Source: Terfezia claveryi (taxonomy: Eukaryota; Ascomycota; Pezizomycetes; Pezizales; Pezizaceae). Taken from it: a DNA stretch of 60,357 nt. The translations under genes and the position numbers were made by a program. How positions within the stretch are numbered: the first letter of the stretch is position 1; each line of letters starts with the position of its first letter. The notes under the pieces were generated by a model. That model saw only the letters and a list, made by a program, of their open reading frames with translations, ran no database searches and had not been told where the DNA came from. Positions 45,926-56,825 of the stretch are shown here, in pieces. Where the stretch lies: the NCBI GenBank assembly GCA_015179025.1, contig WHUX01000282.1, forward strand, positions 1 through 60,357, in the 5' to 3' direction.

Positions 45926-46284
45926 GTTGAAAAGGTATTAGAATTCAGAACAGCTCCTCGAACTGGAGAAAGACAATATAAGGTAGATGGCTAGGATACA
46001 CTCCTAAACATGATTCCTGAGTAAATGCCAAGGATATCACCACCGAAATTCTTCAAGACTTCTGGACGACCGGAAGTATGGAAGATACATTCAAGAGACA
46101 TCGAAGGACTAAAGGAAAACAAGGACCACGAACCAGAGATGAGACCCGAGCTCTCATCCAACAAGAACGAGATAGAATCATGAGTCAAGGAAACACTAAG
46201 GATATTCATGTTAATGCTAATGTATTAACAATGCATCAAATCTTAGGACGTATGGAAACCAATATGGCAGAGCGAAAGAAGTAA
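45926..46284 (+). pseudogene. Gypsy chromodomain and C-terminal tail (broken)
   Basis: VEKVLEFRTAPRTGERQYKV (about 45928-45988) followed by a stop and frameshift, then a block corresponding to WLGYTPKHDSWVNAKDI. This is a chromodomain, which in chromoviruses guides integration to heterochromatin. A basic tail, TFKRHRRTKGKQGPRTRDE, follows to 46284. Confidence 0.75.
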
Positions 46285-46303
46285 GGATAGGAAATCCTTC
46301 TAT

Positions 46304-46312
46304 GTGGGGAAG
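46304..46312 (+). promoter_or_regulatory. Polypurine tract of the Gypsy element
   Basis: GTGGGGAAG directly precedes the TGTAATAG start of the 3' LTR. Confidence 0.65.
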
Positions 46313-46990
46313 TGTAATAGAGAACATTGTTTCATTGCTTATATAATTGATTATATACTTTTGTATTTCCTATATTACTACTATGTTATGTAACTAAGCC
46401 TCTCGGTTGAAGGACTAGCCTTCTACCACCCTATACTGTTTTATAAGCATCCATAGCATGCGGAATCTGCCATGGGAAGTTCCATGGCACTTGCCATATG
46501 AAGACACCCTCATTATGGCCGCGTGACCTCTGTTTAAGGCATGTGACTCATTACTATGGCCACATGACTATCGTTTAAGGCGTGTGACTCATTACCATGG
46601 CCACATAACCCTTTTATATAGCGCACCACCTTCTGGTGTGCCACCCTTTATTGTATTTATTTCCTTAGTCATCAGATCTCAGAGGAGTATAAATAGGCCG
46701 CTGGATTCCCTCTGGAATCCACAGAAAGACAAGAAGCAACCAAGCAAGCACTCAGAGCAAGCAAGCCTATATTCTGATCAGATCAAGATCATATAGCTTA
46801 GATAGCACAAATCATATAAGATAGATTACACCAGTTAATTACTGTTCCCTTTGGGAACGTCCCACATAGTAATCTCCCTACCCTTTTGAGGTCTTACCTC
46901 AGCAGAACCGAAATACACAAATGTCCATACCTACGGATATAGATTGTATAAATGGTACCGAATAAATACTGTCTAGTACCATTCATTACA
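46313..46990 (+). repeat. 3' LTR of the Gypsy element
   Basis: 678 bp. Ends ACCATTCATTACA and is followed by CTCTA. It has one fewer GGCGTGTGACTCATTAC unit than the 5' LTR. Confidence 0.93.
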
Positions 46991-46995
46991 CTCTA

Positions 46996-47465
46996 GGTAG
47001 ATCAGGTACAGTTAAGAGGATAGGAAACAAAGAATATCATCAGGTATCTGCATATTTTGATACTTCTTGGGAGGATGACAGGGATGACTCCCGATCAACT
47101 TTCGGCTATGTTATCCTATATAGAAATGCACCACTAGTATGGAAAAGCAAGAAACATAAATCCATATCACTGTCGACAACAGACGCAGAATACTTAGCTG
47201 CAACTGAGACAACTCATGAACTCTACTGGATCTTGAACCTTTTTAGAGGCTTGCACCTGAAAGTTCAGCTACCAATCACTCTGTTTGGAGATAATAAAAA
47301 TGCTAATGATCTAGGTAATGGGGGTTCGAGCAATAATTACACTAGACATATTGATATTAAACAACGATATGTGATAGAGAAAGCAAGTGAAGGAGTAGTC
47401 AAAATTGAGTAGATACCAACAATTGAACAGGTAGCCGACATCTTCACAAAAGCTCTCCCATGATA
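46996..47465 (+). pseudogene. Copia-2 RNase H (continuation after the Gypsy insertion)
   Basis: The Copia frame resumes with SAYFDTSWEDDRDDSRSTFG (catalytic Asp), then SISLSTTDAEYLAATETTHE (Glu), TLFGDNKNANDLGNGG (Asp) and TRHIDIKQRYVIEKA. One TAG at about 47410 precedes the end (ADIFTKALP, stop at 47463). It joins with 36800-37991. Confidence 0.88.
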
Positions 47466-48006
47466 AACAATTACCAAACACTACGCTAAGATCAGAGTTT
47501 ATCTCCATGAACTATCACACATTTGCACATTATGCATAGCACACTTTAAGAGTAATAACAGCCTACACGGACACATTCGATATACACATCTTGAGAAAGT
47601 TATAAACACCCTCTTAATAAATGTTGCATTTGCACAAATACATACAAAACAAAGTTGCATTAGTATATACATTTTATGAACAACGATGCATTAGCATATA
47701 CATACATTTCATGATTATTATATTTAGACCACTACAACTCTTATGATAAGCTAAAGAGAAAGGACATTATTTAGGAATACGAAAACACTCATTAGAGAAC
47801 TAGAATGATATGACAGCATGTTTTTCTAATTCTGGAAGGAGTCGAGACTTGAACTTTGAGAGGAGGTTGTACTTGATGTTTTTGTTCTTTATTTTTTCCT
47901 TTGTGTTTAACTGCTGATTTTCATTTTTTAATTTTTTGTTTTACTGTTTTTTCTTATCTCACTTATACACATTTCTTATCTTGACTATCCTAGTGTTGAG
48001 GGGAGG
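47466..48006 (+). other. Copia-2 3' untranslated region and polypurine tract
   Basis: AT-rich leader to the 3' LTR. The purine run GTTGAGGGGAGG at 47995-48006 is the polypurine tract. No gene is seen. Confidence 0.6.
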
Positions 48007-48218
48007 TGAAGGAACAAAGGCTTTGTCCCTCTAGTAACAATACTAGTAGATGGTTTAGTAATAATGGATAAGGTATAAGTAGCCCTCGGAGGATAGAGAT
48101 ACAGAACACATTGATCATATCATATCAAAATCATCACCCACAATTTGCTCTCTCTCTAATAGTGTAACCTCACTTCTTTATTACTATAACCTTAGTACCC
48201 TACATCCTAGTTCCCTAA
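48007..48218 (+). repeat. 3' LTR of Copia-2
   Basis: Starts TGAAGGAACAAAGGCTTTG and ends TAGTTCCCTAA, followed by GTAAT. Confidence 0.92.
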
Positions 48219-48223
48219 GTAAT

Positions 48224-50245
48224 GAGAGATTCTGTTGCTGGTTAAACATCATGCGAGTAGGTGGGGGGAGGTAGCATTCATCAGACTGGAGATCTAGAAT
48301 CTAGTATGACATTTGGCTTGCAAAGCCCCTCTAACCACTAGCGCCTCTAACTAGTTAGAGGGGCTAGTGCAAGCCACACTAGAGCATATGTAGCTACCCA
48401 AAGTTGGCCCATAACCTTCCTTCTCACATCATAACCTTCACATCCTTTCTTTCTTTCTTTCCTCTCTACTTCCCAGCCAATCGTCAATACCCGCATCAGT
48501 AATTCCAACAAGAGGTCGGCGCTATTGGAGAAGGTAGTAGAAAGTTGCCATCTTCAATTTCAGCAGTAAGTTCAGGGTGACAGAGTCAGAATGCAATATA
48601 CACAGACTGAAGTGTAGTAAGGTTTGATGTTGCAATTGGACTGCTAAGTATCTCTTAGACTTGGAGGTACAGTACAGGATCAAGTATAAGCTGAAGATGT
48701 TCAGGAACAGCTGGAGGGACATAAGGGATACATGCATAGGGTGGGGATACCAGGCGCTTACGTTTTGTCCTCGCGTTGTGGAGCTTAGGAGGGCTAATAT
48801 ATAATCTTGTAGATGAGAGTGAGCTGACCGAGACTTCACTAGATAATAATTGTGGAGAGCTAGAAGCGAGGCTAATGCAAGGGCAGTTTGGCAGTAGAGT
48901 AGTAGTTAGTACTTGTACCCTTTCCATATCTTATAGATATAACTATGGTTGTTGCCACATAAGTTGTTTCCATAAACCAATATTGAGCCTCTCACATGTT
49001 TCCTAATTTATAGTACAATTAGTAAGGGATATATATACAAAGAATTATCTTAAGGAATACAGTGATCCGAGTAAGGCTAGCAACAATCATGACTATAATT
49101 AGGCAGAATTAACTATGTACAGTCTATATATCTTCTGGTCCATTGCGAACTGAATTCTGTAATGAACTAGAACATATACATACATGATGGGTACTGTATA
49201 TCAGTACTGTACCTACAAAGTCAATTCTGGTAATTCAAAATGACAAGCTGCTTCCATGCATCAAGAAATTCATAATACTGCATATTTGCTATTACATACC
49301 TAATTTTCTTATATTCTTTTATGAACTTGCCTCTCTACTACCTTGGTTTCTCTTTTAATAATAAAAAGACTTTTTACTTGTGGCATGACTAAGTGGTAGT
49401 AATATGATAGCTAATTTGCCAAGCTATATCAATAGTAATATGTCTAATCAATGGATATTCCTCTAGCCCAGATATTGTCTATTGGACCGACAATCCGATC
49501 AAGGATGAGAGAGGCCTGATGGTACCTAGCTTGTATACAAAGAATAATAAGGTTTTTTAAAGTTTAGAGGTCGAGGGAAAGTTGTGTTCTTGGTTTTTTG
49601 TGTAATGGATTTTGGCTTCGGAACCTGGTTGTGTGTTGTCATTATATGGAAGCTCTTATACAGTAGTAGTAGTCAAATGAGAAAAATCTTTTTTATTGAT
49701 ATACAAAATTGACCAAGCTCCCCTGTTCAGACTAAACTATATTAAGGTATCCTATTTAATTATGTAATTTAAAAAGTTGTTATTGATTAATCATGATAGT
49801 TAATATATTAGCTATTAATACCTCATTATACTAAAAAAGCCCGAATCTAAGAATATCTTAATAATCTTAAGAGTGCAATTTTCTATCCTATTCGAACCAC
49901 TATAATCTAATCTTTACTTTCAAAAAAATCATCTTTTACTTACTTATACCAAAGTGCTTGCTTGCCTTTCATAACTTCATAATTGTCCTTTATCTAGCTT
50001 ATTAGATCTTCTGTTTTTTCTTTTTTCCATCTGTAAGATATGGAAGAGAATATGCTAACTTGCAATATACTTACTTAATAGAAGTTGTAGTATGGTATAG
50101 TATAGTATAGTATGGTGGGATATAGTAATATTGTTTGTATGAATAATTATGCCATCAATAAAATTTTTTGATTTATCTATTACTATTAATCGACTCTAGA
50201 GTCCATTAATAAAAAGGCTACATATTAAAAATTTTTGATCTTAAT
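48224..50245. other. AT-rich region without a supported gene
   Basis: One minus-strand stretch at 48927-48655 (SLASSSPQLLSSEVSVSSL, then KLHNARTKRKRLVSPPYA) is protein-like but has no partner exon or domain. A TATAG microsatellite lies at about 50092-50120. The rest is AT-rich. Confidence 0.4.
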
Positions 50246-50441
50246 TAGTGTGCACATCGGCTCGAGTCGAGGTGAGTTCTACTACTATTTTTTCTACTCG
50301 GTACCGACTCGCACCGACGCCCATTCTTCCGAAGCCAACTCACTGCCAACTCGGCGACTACTCGGTGATCGACTGAGTCCTCGCCAAAAATTAGTCACCC
50401 ATGTTTCACCTCGGTCTTGGTTTCGTGTTTTCTCTATTATC

Positions 50442-50545
50442 TGTCACGGATCGCTCCTCCTGTCATAGATCCGTCCTCCTGTCATGGATCCATCCTCCTG
50501 TCATGGATTGCTCCGCCTATCACAGATTCCTCCTCCTGTCACGGA
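50442..50545 (+). repeat. TGTCACGGA array 1, six units, period 19 bp
   Basis: Core copies start at 50442, 50461, 50480, 50499, 50518 and 50537, exactly 19 bp apart. The filler is TCNNTCCTCC-like. Core variants are TGTCATAGA, TGTCATGGA and TATCACAGA. It lies between the hAT terminus and the transposase stop codon, about 560 bp downstream of the gene. Confidence 0.92.
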
Positions 50546-52052
50546 CTTGAACTTTTCCTTACCGCTTAATCCTTACCACTATTTCTCAACTGCGTTCTAC
50601 TAGTGGCTAACCTTCCATCCATTCCCCCGTTGTTCTCCTGTATAATCTTACCCAGCCTTGCGTGCTAATGTGAATTACATTCATTGATACCTCATCAATT
50701 TCTGGACACTCTGATTCTCATAAAACGAATCGCTTTAATTCTACAAACATAGAAACCTAAACTAACCAACAAATTCCCAATACTCATGTCTAAACAAATC
50801 TCAATATCCTAAGATCGAGGTAAACTAATTCTCCAATCCTGCTTATACCGCTCTCTCACACAAAACCGGCCCTCCCACATACTATCAAAAAGAAAGCAAA
50901 CTGAATCAAAAAGTAACTCCCAACAGAAATAGATAAAGAAATGTTGCCCATGAAATCCTCAAAACTCCAGCTGTCCCATATAACAACTAAAATAGCAAAC
51001 CTAAATGAAGAAAGTACTCCCAACATAGAAAAGAAATTTTCCCTAGAACCTGCACTAATACTTACCTACCAGTATACCCCACATGTCATCAACACCCCTA
51101 CCCACTCATACTTTGTAGTTCCTACGCTGCGTAGGTTGCAGTTTCTTCTGTAACCTGCTTGCTATCGACGGCGTCAGACTCACTGACTGTGATAAACGGT
51201 GCTTTCGGGCGCTTCGATGCAGAGTTGAAGGAGATGGTGTTGTTGCTTGCCCACACAATAGACTTCGATATAACGAGTTAGACATGCCTAAGGTAGAATC
51301 TTCCATGAAACTATGCGATGGGCTAGCATTCTCGGACACTAAATCTGCCAGGTCATTTAGGAGGTACTCGTCAATTATCCGGCTCCCAGCTACTTCAGTG
51401 TCACAATCTGTATCTGAATCCGTGTCCGTCTGTCCCTGAACGGTATCTAGGGACTGTGCTACCATGCGGCGGAGGAAGTCTGTATCATAGCTGAGGGCTT
51501 GTTTCTCCAGCATTACCTCACCTTCATCCAAATTAGCTATGCCTTCTTCTACATGTGCTGGTCTAATTTGTGCCTCTGGGGTTCCGTATTTCACGTGTAC
51601 AGCATCCCACGATTTGGTCAACATCAGCGCAGTTATCATCTGGTGACCCATTCTGTTGTATCGGTATGGCAAAATATTTCTAGCACTGCTGAATATTTGC
51701 TCTACTGGGACAGATGTGAGTGGAATACTCAATATGTCCCTCGCCATTCATGCCAGCGTGGGATATTCATTAGTATGCACCTTCCACTAGGATAGAGGGC
51801 ATTTCTCATTCAGTGTTGTTACCGGATTCGCTAGGTATCTCTTAATTTCTGGCACATCCTCCGATTGGCTTGTGGTACGCTCTTGTAGTCGATGCATTAT
51901 ATAGGATTGTTCTCTATCATCTACTTGTATGTTATGAACCTGGGCTTCCGGCGCATACTTGGCGTAATTATGTTCAAAATAATCTTCGAACTGAACCCTA
52001 AGAAGCGAATTTGGTAAGAATTATGTTTTTTTGTATATTATGGATAGTCTCC

Positions 52053-52095
52053 TGTCACGGAAAATGGTGTCACAGAAAATGGTGTCATGGAAAAC
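52053..52095 (+). repeat. TGTCACGGA array 2, three units, period 15 bp, inside transposase intron 3
   Basis: Core copies at 52053, 52068 and 52083 (TGTCACGGA, TGTCACAGA, TGTCATGGA) with filler AAATGG. It lies wholly inside the intron 51998-52138. On the transcript strand the core appears as TCCGTGACA. Confidence 0.88.
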
Positions 52096-52788
52096 ACATA
52101 GGCCAAAATAGTCATGTGCTGATGGAATTCATACGTACTTGTAATACTCCATGTATGAAATATAGTCCCCGTTCTGCTGTGTACCACTTGGATCTTGGAC
52201 ATTGAGATTTCCCCAGTCATTATATAAGGATAATTTCTTAGACGGATCAAGGATGGTTGCAAGGTTATAGATGAGAGATTGTTTTTCGGTCCTAGAATAA
52301 TACTTCTTGAAGATCTGCTGACATGCTTTTGTCGTGGAGAGAAACCCTGGAGCCCAGGTAGGATTAGCTGGAAGTTTGTGTATACATTTCCACTGTTTTT
52401 CTATGTGGTCGAAGATGTCATTGTAGATAAAGAACGCATTCTGTATAATCGTATACTGCCCTGTAGAGATAGCATGAGTGTAATCCGATAAAGGTTTCAG
52501 GAAAATAGTAGCCTCCTAAACTTGGTTCCACTCTTCTTGACTCAACCATAACTCTGAGTACTTGCTCTCTGTCATAGATAGAGCGATCTGTTGCTCAATA
52601 TAGTACTGGAGCCTCAATGCTCGAATAAGTATTTCAAAGGTTGAGTTCCAGCGAGTTTTGATGTCCTGGATGAGCCCCATGGGCGCACGGGAATCAGTTT
52701 GGAGTTCCTTGAATTGTGCCAGGCGTTGTGGGCTGGCTACTATAGCCTTACAGAGCTCTCGAACCTAGACAAATGTTAGCAATAGGAT

Positions 52789-52912
52789 TCTGTGACGCGT
52801 ATTAGCCTTTCGTGACATTTCCGCCATTCCATGACATGTCCGCCATTCCGTGACATGTCCGCCATTCTGTGACATGTCCACCATTCCGTGACATGTCCGC
52901 CATTCCGTGACA
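52789..52912 (-). repeat. TGTCACGGA array 3, seven units, period 19 bp, inside transposase intron 2
   Basis: On the plus strand TCCGTGACA or a variant starts at 52809, 52828, 52847, 52866, 52885 and 52904, with an outlying TCTGTGACG at 52789. The filler is TGTCCGCCAT-like. It fills most of the intron 52765-52943 without touching either splice site. Confidence 0.92.
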
Positions 52913-54279
52913 TCTTTATTGAGCAGCTCAGAAGATGACTTACTTTGCAAACACATCGTGTGAATGTACCTGGAGCATAAATCTACAGTGCTCTGATTGA
53001 AGACTCAATAGCAGGGGTGGATGAAGCAGTATCATCATTATCTGGGTTCGACCTGAGTTCTTTTATAAACTGGTTACTTACTAGCACAATCACATGTGCG
53101 AGGCAGGGAAGTCGGTATTGCTGGGGGTCCCATTTAGCACCGAATACATTGGCTTGTAAATACTTAGCCAATGCCGCATTGACACTCGCGTTGTCCGAAA
53201 CGATGGCTAAGACTCGGTTCGAAATGCCATATTCCCAAATTAAATTCCCTAGCTAATTACCCAAGTGCATAGCATTATATGCTTCCCCACCTAGGTACTG
53301 GAATCCAATCATATGTTGGCACAGCTGCCAATCCTGGTCTATATAATGGAGTGTTGTGCCCATGAACGCTAACTTGTTCAGAGAAGTCCAACAGTCTGTA
53401 GCGAGGTGGAGGAATGTATCTTCCGGAAGGCTTTTTTGAAGCTTCTGTTGAACTTCAGTGGCATAGTGATGTATGCTCCGGCGAAGTGTTGTCGTACAGG
53501 GGATATTAATCCTAGATCTAAGAAATTTCAGGAGATGCTGGAACTGCGGATGTTCGATGGTTCAGAAAGGTAAGTTTGCACTAATTACAGTTTTTATGAG
53601 TTCATGTTTGAAGCGATCATCACTCAATTGCAATTCGGGGGATTGTGCAACTGCAGGTGTTGTCTACTTGTAACGTGAGCCTATGTCCAATTATTGCAGG
53701 TAGGTATGAATTATATAATTACCTTCCCAAACAGGGTTGAAATGTCCTGATTCTTTCGCCCACTAGTAGAGTGGCACCTGCCCGAGCTGAGATGAGTTCT
53801 CATATGTGTCATACCCATATTAAAGGCACTAGGGTGTTGCAAGGTACCCTTGCAAGCTAAGCAAAATATGAATGGCTCACCACTGTGAATCTTAGCCCCT
53901 TGTCCGAATTGGGCCCAGTGCGCTGCTATTCGGAGCTTAGAATCCCATCGGGGTGGGTTAATATTATTACTTCTTAGATCTTTAGCCAGATTGTCGCAGA
54001 GCTTGCCTGCCCACTCAGTCGTTTCCCACCATGCATCGAATGGTGCAGATTGTTCGGCTTCCCACTGGAAAGCTGTCCCGCCTAATATTCTGGTGAGAGT
54101 AGAAACCATTGGGCTCGATTGACGTACGGGCACACTTGGAGATAGAGACATGTTGGAGTATGGGGCTAGTAGTGCAAGTTCGTCTGGCTATTGTATTCCT
54201 GAGAGTTGGCGATAATAGATTTGGAAGGGCAGTAGGGAAGAGAGGCCTATTTATTCATATTTTGAGAGCATTTGTGGTA

Positions 54280-54348
54280 TGTCACGGATAACGTGTGCTT
54301 GTCACGGATAACGTGTGCTTGTCACGGATAACGTGTGCTTGTTACGGA
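54280..54348 (+). repeat. TGTCACGGA array 4, four units, period 20 bp, upstream of the transposase
   Basis: Core copies at 54280, 54300, 54320 and 54340 (the last is TGTTACGGA) with filler TAACGTGTGCT. It falls between a donor-like GTACAC (54374) and an acceptor-like CTCTCAG (54199) on the minus strand, so it may also be in a 5' intron. Confidence 0.92.
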
Positions 54349-54374
54349 TTCTATGGGAGACATTCACAGTGTAC

Positions 54375-54654
54375 CTGCGGCGCTTTCCTTGATAACCCAA
54401 ACCTATCTATACATAAAATACGTCTGTCAATCATGCATAGCATATCAACAGCGCGCCAAACCCAATTCCAATCCAAGCGCGCGATTGTCCATTCATTCCA
54501 AAATAGATCCACAATATCATCATGGACATCATTTGAGTCCTCTGAGCTGTATGGTGAGAGCTCACTTCTAGGCTCAAATCATCCATCTGGCTCTGATATA
54601 TTGTCGGGGATATTGATCAAATCTAGTTGGAGTATGCTGGATCTCAATGGCTAA
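54375..54654 (-). pseudogene. Possible upstream minus-strand exon, function unknown
   Basis: The minus-strand frame reads SSILQLDLINIPDNISEPDG, a TGA (CGA would fit), then PRSELSPYSSEDSNDVHDDI and NEWTIARLDWNWVWRAVDML. It reaches the donor-like GCAG|GTACAC at 54374. It is acidic and protein-like. It could be a 5' exon of the transposase transcript or a separate small gene; phase does not join cleanly to the transposase ATG. Confidence 0.35.
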
Positions 54655-55005
54655 TCGGGGCTGTCTGTGAGTTGCAAAATTTCGAGAGGTCTAGACATAA
54701 TTAGCCTGCCGCGCTATCTATGTGCAAGGATTAGTAAGATACCTTCTTGAAGGCCGAAGCCAGACCTCTAGCCCACAACATAATACTGTTATCCTAGGTG
54801 GGGGATGCCATTGTACCGGTATATAGACAGGATGCCGAATGATTCTGCTGTCAGGGATCCGGTAGGTTTGGGAGAGTATCTACAATAGGTATGTTAGCAC
54901 TCTAATGTTTTAAAGCAACAATTAACAAACCGATGGGTATTGACAATCTTCACATAAACCCCATGCCTCTCCCTCGCCAGTCAGGTAATGGTGGAAAAGG
55001 GTAAT

Positions 55006-56690
55006 TCACAACAAATCATACATAGTATAGTCATCTAGGTAAAAGGGATCCCAAGTCGTCTTTGGACTCCTATGGATATCCAAGGGAAGCAGTAAATCAT
55101 ACCGATCAATCCAAATCCTCTCTAGAAGCTCCATGGCTACCACTCGGGATACAATCTTGTTGGGGTCAAATCGGTCCATAACCAACTGTCTAGACTGGTG
55201 TGTTACCATTTCCGTTCCACGTAGACTAAGGAACCGTCGTAGCCCAGCAGTGTCTCTCCACTGCTCCCGGAACTCTTCGAAACCGAGTTCATCTTCTGGA
55301 TTGTGGTATACTGCTATATTTGTGTAGTAGTTTGGTTGGCACAATGCCCATTGTAAAGCTGATATAGTCGGTGAGAATTACAACCCCGATGAACTATATA
55401 TAAGCAAAACTCCAGATGACAGTTCTGGAAAGAATCCCTAAATGGCAATGTCCTCTTTTGGTAGGTTGTCTAGTTGCGTCTGATTCTGCCTTAAAATTAG
55501 TGGACAAAAGTAGACTACCGTACTCCGCAGGTAATACTAATTGTATCCGAAGGACCTGGCTCGCATTAGTCGCGGGAAAGACCTGCGTGACCCACCTGGG
55601 ACACAGCAAAAGATCTGTGACAACACATCCGTGACAAAATAAGCTATCCGTGACAACATAAAATATCCGTGACAAGAAAAAATATCTATGACCACATAAG
55701 TTTAGCACAAGCTACCCCGCCCAAATGGAACTACCATCCTGATTCACTCCAGCCTGGTGTTGAACCGCTACCTTCGTCCATAATAGTACCGCATCTACGA
55801 AAGCGATGGGTCAATGGCATAATCTACAGCGATTGACCGGTCAATGGGATGGACTGGTTATTGTCAACCTATGTAGTTGAGGTCAAGGCGCGCACTGATA
55901 CACTTTGTTGTATACTATAAGAGTTAGTTTAGCCAGTAGAAGGTAGGCTGGGTAAAGCGTTCTATCTGTCTTATGTGATAACGGTCAATGCATCTTCTCA
56001 AAAGCATCATTAATCCTGATATAGTCTAGTCATTCACATCCCATCGACCCATCAATTGCTCTACTAGTTATAATGTCGTTCATCACTTGCAGAGGTATAG
56101 GTAGTCTGCTTGCATGAGCCTCCTTGTGAGGTACAATAGGTCAAGGGGTCTGGGTCAAGCCAAGCCAGTTCCGAAACAGGTAACACATACTTAGGGATGT
56201 CTCAGGGAGTAACCAGAGATGTTTTGGGGCAGTAGCTTGGGCCAGGGTCTGCTGGGGCCAGATAAATTCCGCGTGTCCCCACCTCCTACTACTCGATTAA
56301 CTTCCATCCTCCATTATCTGCATCTCCCTAGCCTTTTGTCATTCCACATCAAGCCACCTCCTATCCTTTATTACTATACCACAAGAAAGTATGCCAGCTA
56401 ATTCGACTATCAGGCAAAGAGGTGAAATTCCAGGATCAAGGTATGACTTCCATACTTTTTTGCTTGCCCCATATGATATTGCGTACATGTCCCGTGTTAT
56501 TTGAGTAAGTGCGATAGCCATATGGGCTTGTCCCATTTTGTGCGGTTCCACTGAACAGATGACGATAATCGTTATTTTCCTGTTACCTTGAGTGGGTCAT
56601 GTTTGAAGCGCGTGGAAAACACACGTGCTACAAGGTCATGTGGTTCCTCCCGCTGGAAACTGATCTACGGTGAGGAACAGAAAAAGGACG
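55006..56690 (-). CDS. Unidentified multi-exon gene, minus strand
   Basis: Coding-like blocks on the minus strand, in order: EEPHDLVARVFSTRFKHDPL (about 56665-56587), MGQAHMAIALTQITRDMYAI then SYGASKKVWKSYLDPG (56551-56430), and AVLLWTKVAVQHQAGVNQDG then SSIWAG (to 55716). A clean intron 55715-55596 follows. Next is WVTQVFPATNASQVLRIQLV (from 55595), and a last block from about 55358 to the stop at 55006 (NPEDELGFEEFREQWRD, then NKIVSRVVAMELLERIWIDR). The 55716/55595 junction keeps phase (2+1). Other junctions are unresolved. No family is recognised; a passing likeness of 'HDLVARVF' to Helitron Rep proteins is not supported by the rest. The gene is divergent from the plus-strand gene at 56826. 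Confidence 0.5.
55614..55693 (-). repeat. TGTCACGGA array 5, five units, period 19 bp, inside an intron
   Basis: On the plus strand the copies TCTGTGACA, TCCGTGACA (three times) and TCTATGACC start at 55614, 55628, 55647, 55666 and 55685. The filler is A/T-rich. It lies inside the intron 55596-55715 of the minus-strand gene, whose flanking exons join in phase. Confidence 0.9.
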
Positions 56691-56825
56691 TATAGCGGTA
56701 TTGTGTAGTAACTCACACTTGATTTGACACGGCATTACCGGCTTGCAGCTAATTCCTTTTCACCCAAACTTCTAGTGATTATCAAACCCGATACCGAGTG
56801 CGAAATCAGTCACATTGTCCAATGG

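Larger units (their letters stand above)
37997..46990 (+). mobile_element. Full-length Gypsy chromovirus nested in Copia-2
   Basis: LTRs at 37997-38716 and 46313-46990 start TGTAATGG/TGTAATAG and end CATTACA. The 5-bp duplication is CTCTA (37992-37996 and 46991-46995). The order is antisense ORF region, gag, protease, RT, RNase H, a Cys/His-rich spacer, integrase, chromodomain, i.e. Ty3/Gypsy order. The coding parts have fewer stops than the Copia elements but several frameshifts, so the copy is inactive. The solo LTR at 11506 is the same family. I see no clear tRNA primer site after the 5' LTR; the sequence there is TTTTTTTTAACTTACTTACC. Confidence 0.95.
33388..48218 (+). mobile_element. Copia-2: Ty1/Copia retrotransposon interrupted by a Gypsy element
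   Basis: Equal-length 212-bp LTRs (33388-33599 and 48007-48218) are flanked by GTAAC on the left and GTAAT on the right (5-bp duplication with one C/T difference). The order is gag, protease, integrase, RT, RNase H. Its RNase H region is split by the Gypsy element at 37997-46990 and its target duplication CTCTA. Without that insertion it would be about 5.8 kb. Many stop codons show it is inactive. Confidence 0.92.
51106..54151 (-). pseudogene. hAT transposase, four exons, six in-frame stops
   Basis: Exons on the minus strand are 54151-53723, 53663-52944, 52764-52139 and 51997-51106. Introns (59, 179 and 141 bp) all have GT-AG ends. Joined length is 2667 nt, exactly 889 codons, and all phases agree. 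Exon 1 has a BED-type finger (FCLACKGTLQ, then GMTHMRTHLSSGRC). Exon 2 holds the catalytic region: LATDCWTSLNKLAFMG (first Asp) and VLAIVSDNASVNAALAKY (second Asp), then YRLPCLAHVIVLV. Exon 3 carries TRWNSTFEILIRAL. Exon 4 has the dimerisation region DILSIPLTSVPVEQIFSSAR. Six stops interrupt it, each consistent with CAG to TAG or CGA to TGA. Introns 2 and 3 contain TGTCACGGA arrays. hAT transposases bind terminal repeats and cut and paste DNA with 8-bp target duplications. Confidence 0.88.

Noticed and set aside
56430..56690. Helitron Rep domain suggested by HDLVARVF
   Set aside because: The following sequence (MGQAHMAIALTQITRDM) does not match the expected Helitron continuation, and no helicase motifs are found nearby.
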